Positions 1-10,840 are shown, counted from the first letter of the stretch. The stretch is 64,000 nt of DNA from Ambrosia x helenae (GCA_030844895.1 CM061234.1:13823573-13887572), one strand, 5' to 3'. Program-made: numbers and translations. The notes: generated by a model from the letters alone, not told the origin.

Positions 1-192
1 AAAGTAATAAAAAATAATTAATATTAAAATGAATATAAAAAAATTATATTCAAAATTTGAAATTCAAACGGTTACTGCTCCAAACAGTACAAACATCAAT
101 TTTTCCCACCCAAACGTTTAAATTTCAAAGTTTAAATTTGAAACTTTGAATTTCAAACCCCCCCCCCCCCCAAACGGTCATATTTCTAACCC

Positions 193-200
193 TATAAATA
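193..200 (+). promoter_or_regulatory. TATA box upstream of the Harbinger-type ORF
   Basis: TATAAATA lies 50 bp upstream of the ATG at 250, after a non-coding leader that includes a C-run. Position and sequence fit a plant Pol II TATA box. Confidence 0.5.
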
Positions 201-249
201 CAACACCAAACCCAATTCTCAGTCACACCTATTCCTCCTCCTCAAAGCA

Positions 250-867
250 ATGAATAACATGGGTGCCGGTTTTCAACCAGGAGCTGCCGGACCGTCTAAT
301 ATCCGGCAGTACTCTCGCCGGGTCCGGGGACGGGTCCGCCCCCGGAGACTACCATTCACCTCCTCTACTCCTCCTACTGCTGCACAACCTCCTCTTTCTC
401 CTCCTCCTCCACAACATTGGTTATATCCCCCTCCTCCTGCTGCTGCACAACCAACCTTTCCTCCTCCTGAAGCCGATGATGACTGGACGGATGAGGAAAT
501 GGTCTGGGCCATGGATTATGTCATGGCCCAGAAAGAAATGGAGCGTCTAATGTTGTCGGCCCCTACCCCCCGGACTGCTGCTATCCCCAACCCCACCCCT
601 ACCATCAGACTACCCCCACCCCTATCCCCAACCACCAAACTACCCCCATCCCCTACCACGAGACTTCCCCAACTGAGGGGGACTTGGAAGCCCTCAGGGA
701 AATTGAGGAGGAAGAACGCCTCTGGAGCCTTCCTTCCCCTCCTCGTGAGTACTGTTATTTCCCCTCGGATGCGAGATCCGATGGACGGGATAGCTCACGT
801 TCTGTGTCCCCCGAGTACCCCACACTCAAGGACTGGGACAACTACTCTCCATAGTGGAGAAAATTAG
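250..867 (+). CDS. proline-rich ORF of a Harbinger-type element, function unknown
   Basis: A 205-residue ORF starts at the first ATG after a TATA box. Residues ~10-35 are basic (RRVRGRVRPRR), ~36-75 are very rich in Pro and Ala from CCT/CTC triplet expansion, and ~76-105 form an acidic stretch with Trp (DDDWTDEEMVWAMDY). The rest is again Pro/Thr-rich. Plant PIF/Harbinger elements often encode a SANT/Myb-like accessory protein beside the transposase. The acidic Trp-containing block could be a remnant of such a protein, but I see no complete SANT repeat, so that is inference. No signal peptide or membrane segment is visible. The low-complexity triplet runs suggest little constraint. It lies in the element ending at 1163 and ends well short of that terminus. 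Confidence 0.4.
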   Translation: MNNMGAGFQPGAAGPSNIRQYSRRVRGRVRPRRLPFTSSTPPTAAQPPLSPPPPQHWLYPPPPAAAQPTFPPPEADDDWTDEEMVWAMDYVMAQKEMERLMLSAPTPRTAAIPNPTPTIRLPPPLSPTTKLPPSPTTRLPQLRGTWKPSGKLRRKNASGAFLPLLVSTVISPRMRDPMDGIAHVLCPPSTPHSRTGTTTLHSGEN

Positions 868-1163
868 AATTAAATAAGTAATTTAGGATTTATTTATGTT
901 TAAATAAGTAATTTAGGAATTAGGATTATGTAATGGTTGTTTAAGTAATTATGTAATGTTTTTTTATTTAATTTCTTTTTTTTTTACTAAAACCGGCCAA
1001 AACATATATATGATTGTTTTTTTATGCAAGACCCATCCAATAAAAAAGTGCCAAGTGTCCCCAAAATCTTGCCCCACGCCAAGTGATTGCCCCCGCCCCC
1101 CCCCCCCACCACGCCATACCGGCGGCGGTGTTCCCCCCCTTCCCGCCCCCACTCCGAATAGCC

Positions 1164-1455
1164 TAAACACTTGAGTTAAAAGTATAAAAAATAAAGATAA
1201 AAAAAGAAAAAAGAAAAGATGGGTACAACCCACAAAGCCTATGGTACAACCCTATATGCATTCATAAGTTGCAAATTAGTGAGTACAACCTACAAACCTA
1301 CAAATACAACCACCTTAAGGCATTGAGTACAACCAAACAATGCATAAATGTCTTGCTAATTATTATTGTTTAAATTACATATGGATTTTGTGCATAAATG
1401 AATCTTATAATGTGATACATAGTTATGCTAAACATAAAAATTTTCTTAAGAGATA
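1164..1455. other. AT-rich spacer with repeated GTACAACC words
   Basis: No gene. The octamer GTACAACC or close variants occurs about six times between 1213 and 1330, at irregular spacing. It lies between the Harbinger-type right end and the next LTR-like block. Confidence 0.4.
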
Positions 1456-2082
1456 TGTATCTGTGCGTACGCACAGGCCCACGTCAATTACGTCACAATA
1501 AGAATAATCAAGAGAACATTCTAGAAGGTCGCACGCGCCAGCTAATAGAAGACAAGGAAAGATACATCTAGCCAATCAAATGGGAGAATTCATTATTCTA
1601 CGATCTCCTGACAGGTACAAAGGACAAGAAAGGACAACAAAGGCAATTGAAAAGGACATCCAGCTAATGACAGAAGGACAACGCTAAATCCCCCAACGGT
1701 TGTCAACCGTGTGGGGCCCGTGCAAGACAGCTATCATTCCCAAGACAACCAATCAGGAGACGCTTCCTAGGACTATAAATATCCTTCTCTCCTAATGAGA
1801 AGAGGTCTGTTATTCTAAGTCACAAAAACCTAAGGATAGTCATTATGGATTGAGGTGAAAGATTATAGTCGAAATACTTGTATTTATGTTCTTTCAAGTC
1901 CATTGTAATCATCCAATCCATAATCAATAAACATATCACATTACATTGCTCGTATCTAATGATGAGGGCGCAGTGGTAGGCGTTGACTGAGTCTTTTTAA
2001 GCACCCTCTTGGGCCGAATAACCTTTAACCTACTGCTCCCGCTAGTGGGAGAATAAACTCCCATCTTCGCTGAGGTTAAACA
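1456..2082 (+). mobile_element. probable solo LTR
   Basis: This block has the layout of an LTR: TG start, CCAAT-like word near 1751, TATAAATA at 1774-1781, AATAAA at 1926-1931 and an ACA end near 2082. No tRNA-type primer site follows and no matching second copy was noticed. No clean 5-bp target duplication was found at these borders, so the exact ends are uncertain. Confidence 0.4.
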
Positions 2083-2094
2083 AAAGGAGAAAAG

Positions 2095-2436
2095 TTAGAA
2101 AAAATAAAAAATAAACAACAAAAAGATCAAAGGGCGCACATACGTACCCAACAATTGCTCTTCAATGTTGGCAAGTGTGTCCTCCAAGCGTACCTTGTTC
2201 TTAGTAGGAGACTTAACCCCCTTTGCAAGAATAGGGTCAACGGTCTTACGCCTCAGCAAAGATTTTCTCACTATCTCTTGCTTTACCTTCACGGCCTCTG
2301 CCCTCCACGCCAAATCAGGTATGCACATAAACTTGGCAGGGGGAGGGTCAGAACCCTGGCCACCCTCCGCAGTCCCCTCATGTAAGGCTCCAAACCCAGG
2401 CACCTCACTAACCGGCACATTACCACAACACATCAC
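2095..2436 (-). CDS. orphan exon, possible element-borne ORF
   Basis: A 113-residue minus-strand ORF whose last ~15 codons look intronic. Coding character ends near 2150 at a good splice donor (a G followed by GTACGT), so the exon probably covers about 2150-2436. The peptide is hydrophilic and basic: PPPAKFMCIPDLAWRAEAV, then alternating Lys/Glu (KVKQEIVRKSLLRRK), then LEDTLANIEEQLLG, which could form a short helix. I do not recognise the family. It lies inside a minus-strand LTR-like stretch containing other exon/intron-like junctions around 2600-3120, so it may be an ORF carried by a retroelement or a captured exon. There is no start context beyond the first ATG. Confidence 0.3.
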   Translation of the reverse strand: MMCCGNVPVSEVPGFGALHEGTAEGGQGSDPPPAKFMCIPDLAWRAEAVKVKQEIVRKSLLRRKTVDPILAKGVKSPTKNKVRLEDTLANIEEQLLGTYVRPLIFLLFIFYFF

Positions 2437-3371
2437 TCAAAAGAACAAATACTCTTACTAAACATACGCAACGGAAAATAAACGTCAAACATATCCATCA
2501 TTCGGGAGTTTACAACGTAAATAAAACCCTTAAACCCTTCTTAAAGACTAAACCAATCGCGAGCCGAGCCAAGTAAACATCGCCATCCGCTACGAGCCGC
2601 CATCTACCTCTTTCTTTCCTTTACCTGAAAGACATGCTAAAAAGTCAGCTACGCTGAGTGAGTTCTATAGTAAGGCTTTCTAAATCATTCGTAACCATTC
2701 TCTTTCAAAAATACTTTCATAAACACAATCGCATCATAAAACTCTTCTCGCCCGTCCCGGGTCGCCCATGCGGCCCTTTACGTCATCTCGCCCGCCTCGG
2801 GTCGCTAATAGGACCCTCCGCGTCATCTCGCCCGCCTCAGGATATCACCGTATCCTTAAGCGTCGTCTCGCCTGCTCCGGACTGCTTCTGCGGCCCTTAG
2901 CGTCGCATTATTGTACTCCCGTAGGAATCAACATCTTCCTTCCTGTTCTTATTATCCAAAACATACAATATATAGGTGCGTAATATTTAAAACGTTAAAT
3001 TAAACCATACGCCACCTCATTCATTTAACAAAACAGTTAAGCATGCGATCAGCCCGAAAACATTAAAACATTAAAAACATGGGCGATAGAAACTCACCTT
3101 TGCTTTGCGTTCTTGACTCTTAATTCCTAAGTCTTCTATTCCCGCGTGAACTCAAACGTCTTAACTTCCTCTCCGAGAATTCCGGATCGACGAAGAATCC
3201 TTGATTCTCAGTCCCTCTATCAAACCTCAAACACCGATGGGGACGACTCGATTTGCGGGTAACCCGGGTGCACTTCAAACCTATCAACAACACAAACCCT
3301 TAATCGAGATTGCCGAGACTACGATCGATGCACATGAAGGATAAGAGAGACAGATGGTTACCTTAATCGGA
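2437..3371 (-). other. non-coding minus-strand LTR-like sequence (R/U5 type)
   Basis: No ORF. Read on the minus strand it continues the sequence of 12410-12611 and has a GT donor after GCAAAGCAAAG near 3100 and an AG acceptor before GTAAAGGAAAG near 2625. A similar TTTCAG/GTAA acceptor pattern recurs near 3665. This looks like the transcribed, spliced part of a chromovirus-type LTR. Around 2740-2910 the word TCGCCYGYYYCGG recurs about four times. Confidence 0.35.
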
Positions 3372-4403
3372 TGTCACACCACGCCTATGGCGGAAACACG
3401 TGGCGCGACGGTTCAAGAGGATTAAGCCAAGATTAATGCAAACCACAATATTAATTAAACAAACGGGTATTTATTCAACGTTGAAAATCATGTCAAATTA
3501 TTCATACATAATCTTAAAATTGTTTTTGAAATAAATAGGGAGGCTTCTCCCTATATCCCGAGATCCTTGGGATAGAGAGACGAGTCCCCTTCATGATATC
3601 CAACGCCCGACTTGGAGATTCCCCCGACCCTGCTCGCCACGTTAACCTTCATCAGTCAATTACCTGAAAGATATGTTTAAAAATCGTCAATATATAAATA
3701 TTGGTGAGTTCACAGGTTTTGATTTAATAAAACTTTATTAAGTGGGAATATCCTTGTTATGACATTTATAGGAGTTGCAAAGTCCTACAATTTTACTTGA
3801 GCCTATAACCAAACCAAGACAATTAACAATGCTCCCGCCCCAAGTCGTTACTCGGTATTCCTACGACTTGATTTCAGAATACGTGCACCCCAGGCATACG
3901 CCGATGCATAATCGACGCTATCGATTAGGGGTGGGCCTTGTCAGGCACCAATAGTACTATTCAAATATTCCTTTGGTTTCACTTTCCTGAATTAATGATT
4001 ATAGTGGGGAGGTCTCAACCCCGAGTGGCGATCACAACTCAAGTGTCCAACCCGTCAAACAAATCCCAACATATCTTTCCCCCGTAAAAACGTTAAATAG
4101 TTTAGAAATGGGGCCGTGAGACTCACCTGTAACTGTGCTCGGCTCAAAGAAGAAAATAGTAAAGTTTGTGATCCCGCACCTACAAATGTTCTAGGCGTAT
4201 AAGTCACTACACCTATGGTGTATGTGCCTTGGCAAGTTGTACACCCAACTTCCCGACCACGTCTTTATCCCAATTCCCGTTTAATAGTTTCGTATCCTAG
4301 GTTCATTGGCGAAGGATTACCCTTTTCTTACAAGTCATATATTATTCTTACTAATATTCTTTGTGACTTGTACATTATTATTCTCGACACGACTCTACCC
4401 AAC

Positions 4404-5157
4404 GTATAATTATTTTCCCATTTAAATAATTATACTTAGGATCGTTTCGCTCGATATAATGTGATTTCTTATTATCCGACCCGACTCACCTTGCCACATA
4501 TTTATTTTCCCATTCAAATAAATATGCTAAGTTCTTGTCGTTTGGTAATATATTCTTAACGCTCGACTAGACTCACCACACCGTACATTTATTTTCCCAT
4601 TTAAATAAATGCACTAGGATCTTGTCGGTATTCACACGTTCGTAGATATACTTCACCTACTCGTCTCGGTTTTCCTTCTCGCATATCTATTTTCCCATTC
4701 AAATAGATATACTAGAATTTCGTCGAAAACGAGCATATGTACATATACCATCACGTGGATACTACTTGTTAAGTTCATGTGTCGTTTAGCGCTTTTAATT
4801 CGTTACGTTGTGTTTTCTTTTCCCCATGAATATTCTTTCTACACTTAGGAAAGTGTTACGCACGTTTCACCCTTGTTATATATATTTTATTTCCTTAAAA
4901 TATATATGTATATTTTTATCTTGTCGTAATGGCATTTTTCTCATATGTCCGTTTACGTTAGCTCATGTAACTAAGTTCGTTAGTTAGCGTTTTTCACATT
5001 TATTTCCATTACGCGTTCTATGGAAATATTATTCCTACTTCCAATTCCGAACGTTTATTTCTTGGAAAATATACTTTGTACGTTTAGCCCAACTTGTTCA
5101 ACTTGTAACCCGAAAATGTTTCCGATACTTTTATATTCCCATTTATATAAAAGTATC
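4404..5157. repeat. hairpin array with invariant loop and variable stems
   Basis: Five hairpins share an 8-nt loop TCCCATTY: loops at 4416-4423, 4508-4515, 4595-4602, 4693-4700 and 5137-5144. Their left arms all differ yet pair with the right arm: GTATAATTATTT, CATATTTATTT, CATTTATTT, ATATCTATTT and GATACTTTTATAT. Further hairpins at 4878-4907, 5001-5028 and about 5192-5275 have other loops. The array lies in the solo LTR. Confidence 0.75.
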
Positions 5158-5275
5158 CATTTTTGTACAAGTTTTCCCAAGTCTTTACTAATATTTTATA
5201 AAATCTTATTTTTATAAAATCCTTGTGTTAACTTACCCTTTTATTTTTATAAAACTTCCATTTTTATAAAAATGC

Positions 5276-6543
5276 CTCTTTTAATTTATACACAAGTAAG
5301 TTTCTCATGTTTATCAAAAACTACACTTGGAAAGCTATTATTTATGCTTTTGACACCGAACTCTTCGTTAATGCATTTTTGGACTAAAGTTTCTAAAATA
5401 CATATTTTAGTCCCTCGACTTTCCAAGTTATAATATTTGTCCTTTAACTTATATTTGTTGCATTTTTCATTTTTTCTTTCATGGTTGGCATTTTTCTTCC
5501 ATTTTAGTGGACTTTGAAGAACCATTTTCTTAATGCTTGATTATTTTTACTTCATTCCACTTTTAATAATCTTATAATCCATCCTAGATGCTATTAACAT
5601 GTTTGTTCTATATTTTTATCCAAAATATCATCTTTTCACTTATTCAAGTGAGTAGACTTTGAATATGGAACTTTTTCACCTATGATTATCTAACCCATTT
5701 TAATATATTTTTGGTATTAACTTATCATCTTATGATGATTAAAATCATCTTCCATCATATTCAAGTCCTTCTCATCAATCATGCTCAAATCATCCATTAA
5801 CTCAAGTGTATGTTCATTTTATCACATTTTCTCCAAATATTACATTTATTAATATAAATCCAAGATTCATTTATGTTATTATTATTCTTCCATTTTTAAT
5901 CTAGCAAAACACATTATCTTTATAAAACCATTTCATTACCCATCAATGTACAACTTGCTTTCAAAAGCACAAAATATGAACATTAAGAATCAAACAAGGT
6001 AAAACTTACTACTAGCTCAAGGCTAGGGAAGACAACAACCTTGGATTGGATGGGGTTTAGTGTGTTTTTCCAAAGGGGTTAAGCTCCAAGCTCTTGAACA
6101 CACAAAGGGGTTTTGATGGATGATGATTTAGAGATGATTTGTTAGTGTATAAATTGAAAGAACAATGTTGATGGAGGGGTGTATACCTACGGCCAAGGGA
6201 GAAGAAGAAGAAATTTGTGATTTTTTTCCAAGTATTCTCAAGTGGGTTATATTATCTTTCTTTCAAATCTTCCAAGATCACTAGTATCTTGCTTGGATTG
6301 GATGGAAATCTTTGTGTAAGATCTTGAAGGATTATGGAAGATATTGAAATGATCTTGATAATATTAGGGGTGTTTGGGCCGAGTTTTTGAGAGAGAGAGA
6401 GGGAGTGATTAGTTAATTTTCTACCCAATACAATTGCATGCATTAATATTATTATTATCTTTCTAATCATTGGATTATTAAGGAGATGAAAGGTTAAAGA
6501 GGATAATTAAGAGTTTTACCCACTTGGGTGGGCCCCTAGGCCG
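5276..6543 (-). other. remaining left half of the solo LTR, non-coding
   Basis: AT-rich, with no credible ORF and stops in all frames. It contains a short GA-run near 6390. Nothing here suggests a gene. Confidence 0.5.
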
Positions 6544-6624
6544 CCCCTTGGGTGTCTTGGGTGGGGTCCACTTTGCTAAATATTACCCAATATTATTATG
6601 TTTAAGTTACTCTCGTTCGGGTAC
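6544..6624. repeat. 81-bp duplication, left copy
   Basis: Identical to 11820-11900. This copy ends exactly where the Athila-like LTR begins (TGATGTATTG at 6625). Confidence 0.85.
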
Positions 6625-6910
6625 TGATGTATTGTAAAATACATCTATTTCCAGTGTAAAGTTTGTGTAGTTTTCGAGTCGTTTAAATAATATTTCTATT
6701 AGTTTTAGGCTTGTACTGGTCTATTTTATTTATTATAGGTTTTATAGATTTTTATTAGTTTTGGGTCATTTTTAGTATTTATGTACTTATTTATTTATTT
6801 TATATTTTGGTAGGTGTTCATGAACGTTGGGGTGAAAACGAGCAACTTTGGTTAAGTCAAAAACACCCGAGTCAAGAGTACGGAGTTATAATACTATCTA
6901 ATAATAATAA

Positions 6911-7638
6911 CTAGGGGCATATAACCCGCGCGTTGCCGCGGGGAATGCAACACAAATTCGATCGGTATCGGTTCGTTACAGTACCAGTATACCCATGCGT
7001 TTCCGCGGGAATGCGACACAAATAAAGTCACGATATATTGGTTCCCCGCGCTTCGCTGCGAAAGCTCCTATTATGTTGAGGGTTTCGTGGTCGTTAAATA
7101 TCGTTTCTCGCTGCGGGAGCTCCTGTTGCGTTGAGAGTCTCGTGGACATTAAACATAACATTAAGTAACAGTTGTGTTCAAAAAAACAAATACTCACGGC
7201 CCATTATTTTGCAGACCAGCCTTAACATTACAACACTTGGGTAAAAAATACTCGCGGCCCATTACCTTGCAGACCAGCCTTAACATTACAACAGTTGGGT
7301 TGCCTATTGTTCACTTCATCTGAAGCCCAAAGTATTCCAATAACCGTGACCCATTACTTGTTCACCAAATATGAGGCCCATTAATTGTTCACCAAAAATG
7401 AGCCCACATTTTTTCAATTAGCGAAAGTGAGTTACAATGGGTGGCAATGGCCTTTTAAAGTCAAACAAATGTTAGTATGCAAAAGTCAAAGATGGTAGGC
7501 ATACAATTATTATATATGCGTAGGTTAGTAAGTCAAATGTTAGTATGCGTTATATATGCGTAGGTTAGTAAGTCAAATGTTAGTATGCGTAGGTTAGTAA
7601 GTGACACTATTAAAGTGTCTTTAATTTAATATATAGGA
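6911..7638 (-). mobile_element. non-autonomous Helitron
   Basis: On the minus strand it begins with TC (TCCTATATATTAAATT) next to host A and ends with CTAG next to host T. A GC-rich hairpin (CCCGCGGCAACGCGCGGG region, 6925-6942) sits just before the end. The A/T target without duplication and the hairpin-CTRR end are Helitron hallmarks. It is 728 bp with no Rep/helicase ORF. It contains a short local repeat of GTAAGTCAAATGTTAGTATG (7470-7605). Confidence 0.7.
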
Positions 7639-7773
7639 TAATATATAATAATTAGAAGAATGATATTAAAAAGGAAATAAAGTCACAATGTGACTTTTGT
7701 CACAAGGCCACGAGACCACAGGCCCATAAAAAAAGAGAAAATTTTAGGTCTTCAACAATATTAAGAGTGGGAG

Positions 7774-8445
7774 CAGGGCCGGCCCTGAAAATTCAGGTGC
7801 CCGGGCCGAGCCGGGAAATATGTGCCCCTTAGTCTTATGTCTTTTAAGCAATGTTTTCAAAACCGAAGCGGGCGTTGAACCGGTGTCCTTACCGGTTCCC
7901 TAGTCGGACCGGTCGAACTGGATATAGAACTGAAAGTGTCGTAATAATTATAAAAATTAATATGTTTGACTAATTGGCTCATAAAAAAACCACCATTTCT
8001 TAAAATTCCATAATAATCTGGCCATTATTTATGTCTAGACTTCAAAAGTTTTTTAATGAAATGAATTTGACTTGAATCATGTGCATAAGCGTGAGACAAT
8101 TACTGTTTTGTAGTACTACTATATATTAAAATTTACTGCAAAGGCTGCACAATTACTGTACCACAATACAAATCTCAAGTAACACACTTCAACTTTTTTT
8201 TTTTAATTTTGTCGTATCCTTCAAATATATTTTTTCATGTATAACTCATCTTCTTCCTTATCTACTCTTCACCTTCTTGCGTTTATAACCAGTGATGTTT
8301 AAGATAAGATCTTTTTTTGGGTTGAAAACAGAAAGAAAATACTTGCGGAAAAAATACACTCTACACTCGTCGCCGCTCAAAGTGCCCCTTTAGAAATTGG
8401 GCCCGGGCCGGGAGTCCTCCCCGCACCCCCTCAAGGCCGGCCCTG
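7774..8445. mobile_element. hAT-type MITE
   Basis: Terminal inverted repeats are CAGGGCCGGCCCTG (left) and CAGGGCCGGCCTTG (right, reverse-complemented), flanked by a perfect 8-bp duplication AGTGGGAG (7766-7773 and 8446-8453). It is 672 bp with no transposase. The 8-bp TSD and CAG start fit hAT. Confidence 0.85.
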
Positions 8446-8848
8446 AGTGGGAGCTGCGCACAAGGATGAGGGGAGGAGTTTTATAGGCGGCACAATATCA
8501 AGGGAGGCGTGACAATATTATCAAGACATCAGTGATCATTATTTCTTGGTAGGGGGAGCCGAAGATTTTGGAAAGAAGCAATATTATTTTGAAGCTCAAG
8601 GGTATAAGCATAGGTGTCAGTACGGGTCGGTTCTAATTTATTTATTTATTTTATTCAAACCCGTAGTGAACACCATGAATTTAACTGGCTTTTATTGTTT
8701 TGATTTTATCATGACTTTTATTGGCTAGACCTTTTCGCTACCTAGGTTAAAGATGATTGCACATGTTTGATTTATTTTCTTTTGGTCTTGGAACTTTTGG
8801 TTGTGGGTTGAATTTTAAAGTAAAGAACTTTTTATTTTCTGGTTTGAT

Positions 8849-9919
8849 GTGTATGCGTATTTAGTTTTATTTAATTATTTTTTTTTTATAAACCACGACA
8901 TCCTCATAAAAGACCGACAGGCTGCTCTTTTAGATCTTCAACGAACAGTAGAAGACATTGCTAGAAAATTAAAGGAAGAAAAAGAAAAGGTTCAGCAAGA
9001 GCAGCCGCCGACAGTCGGTTATACATATGATGAGAAGGGCAACTACCTCGGGTACATGAACGCTCGAGGGGAGTTGTTCCCAACGTTTCCAGAAGAGGGG
9101 AAAGAGCCGATCATGGAATACGCAGATGAGTCAGATGAAGAGATCATCCCAATCACGGAGATGAAAATGGACGTTGAAGTCCCACCTCTGGTGCCACAGG
9201 TTACTATATATGATTTTAGGAGTGACTCTGACGAAGAGGACGACGAAGAAGAATGGGCGGTGTATCAAAGGTCGTTTAGGAGGAAAGAAGGGATTGAAGA
9301 AGAAGTGGAATTGGGAGATTCCGTTGATATGATGTTTGGTGTAGAGGAAGACAATGAGGTTAGTGAAACGTTGTTGTCTGAAGAGGATGAGTTTTTAGAT
9401 CTAGAGTTAGATGGTTTACCTGTTTTTGAAGAAGTAGGGGAGTCTGATCCCGATGGAGATATGGCATACTTGGATGCCCTACTTGAAGGTGAACCGACAG
9501 ACATGACTGAACCTGCACCAGAAGAAAGAACTAAGTGTGGGGATCATCCCATGGAAATGGTGGAAGATGAAGCGCACCATAGCTGGCCCGTGGTATTAGT
9601 AATAGATGGAACTTCAAAATCAACAACACCACGGGAGAGGGCAAGGAAGAGAAAAAGAAAGGACCGGAACCGAAAGAAGATCAAAGGATGGCACGATTTG
9701 GAGAAGAAGAAGTCAGTGAAAGTCAAACACGATCAGTCTTCTTGCTATATGCCACGTATCCGGTTCATTCCAGGTAAGTTTAAATTCTGGTGGTTTGACC
9801 CATTAAAAATGCTTAAATTATTTTTCACTTCCACTAATAAATATTCAATTGTTAACGAGGACCGGGTGGAATTAAACGGGTTAGATCGGGTCCAGATAAA
9901 AGAGAAGCCCCCTGATTAA
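8849..9919 (+). CDS. acidic ORF of an Athila-like element, function unknown
   Basis: A 356-residue ORF. The first ~17 codons are probably LTR sequence; credible coding starts near 8899. Residues ~18-55 form a Lys/Glu-rich helix with coiled-coil character (DIARKLKEEKEKVQQEQ). About 56-90 is a short folded-looking stretch (VGYTYDEKGNYLGYMNARGE). About 95-235 is strongly acidic (SDSDEEDDEEEW). About 262-285 is a basic nuclear-localisation-like patch (RERARKRKRKDRNRKK). About 310-356 is a Trp/Phe-rich tail (FKFWWFDPL) ending KEKPPD. It has no signal peptide or clear membrane span, so it does not look like an envelope protein. The purine motif AAGTGTGGGGA follows the stop at once. Athila-type elements can carry extra ORFs beside gag-pol; this may be one, but I cannot name it. 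Confidence 0.5.
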   Translation: MYAYLVLFNYFFFINHDILIKDRQAALLDLQRTVEDIARKLKEEKEKVQQEQPPTVGYTYDEKGNYLGYMNARGELFPTFPEEGKEPIMEYADESDEEIIPITEMKMDVEVPPLVPQVTIYDFRSDSDEEDDEEEWAVYQRSFRRKEGIEEEVELGDSVDMMFGVEEDNEVSETLLSEEDEFLDLELDGLPVFEEVGESDPDGDMAYLDALLEGEPTDMTEPAPEERTKCGDHPMEMVEDEAHHSWPVVLVIDGTSKSTTPRERARKRKRKDRNRKKIKGWHDLEKKKSVKVKHDQSSCYMPRIRFIPGKFKFWWFDPLKMLKLFFTSTNKYSIVNEDRVELNGLDRVQIKEKPPD

Positions 9920-10567
9920 CTTTAAGTGTGGGGAGGCTCTGTAGAGTTTGTAAATTTATATTTATACTTTTTTTTTTCTTTCTAGCTTTTCATTTTTTTT
10001 TAATTTGTGGTCCATAATTCGGTAGTGGTTCATAGGTTTTTATCTTTCTATTTTATCTTTGTTTTTGTGTCTTTGAGTCTGTTTGTAGGTTTGCGTGTTT
10101 GCTTAGGTAGAGGAAATTTCACATGAGCGGATCCCATGTATTGTCTTTATATATATTTTATGAGTGGGAGTTTTGAAAAAGGTTTGGGTAATAAGAGAAT
10201 TTTTCTTAAAAAAAAAAAATTAATTAATTAACTTTCTGTGAAAAAAGACTTTTCACGTAACGCGAGGAGTCTGGGCTGACCTGTTCGCCTCATGCGACCA
10301 GCTATTACCCCGGAAAGTTATATATTTTTTTTCTTTCTCGTTAGCAACGCGTGTTGTGATCACCAGTGTCCCTCACGTTGAGCGAGAATCGTATTTTTTT
10401 CTTTCTACCCATTTGATTCTACCACCATTCACCGCCATTTTGCCAAGCAGATACGTCTTCTTGTTTGTTGTTATATTATGAGTCTAAGTTAGTAGTTGTG
10501 TCTTTTTATTTTTGTGTGGTTCGGTATTATGCTCGGGTTTTGTCTGTTTCATTTTGCGCAGGTTCGG
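9920..10567 (+). other. non-coding 3' region of the Athila-like remnant
   Basis: T-rich with no credible ORF. It opens with AAGTGTGGGGA just after the upstream stop codon; a near copy follows the integrase stop of the minus-strand element at about 14310-14330. An intron-like acceptor (TTTTGCGCAG) ends at 10561. Confidence 0.4.
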
Positions 10568-10672
10568 ATGGCACCACCCGTACTCAATCTCCATTCGGGT
10601 GATTCTGAAGCTGTTATCATTTATCAAGGCAAGCCCAGAGTTTACCATTATGTCAGAGCCGATCGCGAATGA
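10568..10672 (+). CDS. 34-residue ORF after a splice-acceptor-like site
   Basis: A short ORF beginning MAPPVLNLHSGDSEAV and ending VRADRE, seven bases after an acceptor-like TTTTGCGCAG/G. Its codon use looks more coding-like than the surrounding T-rich DNA. It may be an exon remnant of an accessory ORF in the Athila-like element. There is no recognisable domain and it could be chance. Confidence 0.25.
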   Translation: MAPPVLNLHSGDSEAVIIYQGKPRVYHYVRADRE

Positions 10673-10804
10673 AATGCTATACGATCGAGCTGGATAGGAC
10701 TAGAGCTTACGAAGAAAAATTAACCAGCTAAGTCCTTTCCAATTTGCCCTTGTCTTTTTATTTTTGTATTCGGAATTTATTTTGTTTTGAGTCGTTTTCT
10801 ATTC

Positions 10805-10840
10805 CTACATTGAGGGCAATGTAGAGTTTAAGTGTGGGGA
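10805..10840 (+). promoter_or_regulatory. conserved hairpin plus AAGTGTGGGGA motif
   Basis: CTACATTG (10805-10812) and CAATGTAG (10817-10824) form a perfect 8-bp stem around AGGG, followed by AGTTTAAGTGTGGGGA. From memory of plant Athila-type elements, an ATTG-loop-CAAT hairpin before AAGTGTGGGG is a recurrent 3' feature. Its role is unknown to me. Confidence 0.5.

Larger units (their letters stand above)
1..1163 (+). mobile_element. PIF/Harbinger-type element, right part (left end outside window)
   Basis: The right terminus, read inward on the minus strand, starts GGCTATTCGGAGTGGG, followed by a C/G-rich subterminal stretch. The next three bases (1164-1166) are TAA, the 3-bp target typical of PIF/Harbinger elements. 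The last ~100 bp closely match the right end of the small MITE at 38688-38966. The rest holds an AT-rich leader with a TATA box, one proline-rich ORF and an AT-rich tail. No DDE transposase is seen, so it is probably non-autonomous. The left end is not in view, so its TSD cannot be confirmed. Confidence 0.6.
6625..8890 (+). repeat. Athila-like LTR with two nested DNA elements
   Basis: Aligns with 13387 to ~14200. The LTR is split at 6910/7639 by a Helitron and at 7773/8446 by a hAT MITE. The right border is approximate, where sequence changes into the ORF around 8890. Confidence 0.55.

Noticed and set aside
964..1233. Pro-rich and Gly-rich ORFs near 1 kb
   Set aside because: Caused by C-runs in the subterminal region of the Harbinger-type element.
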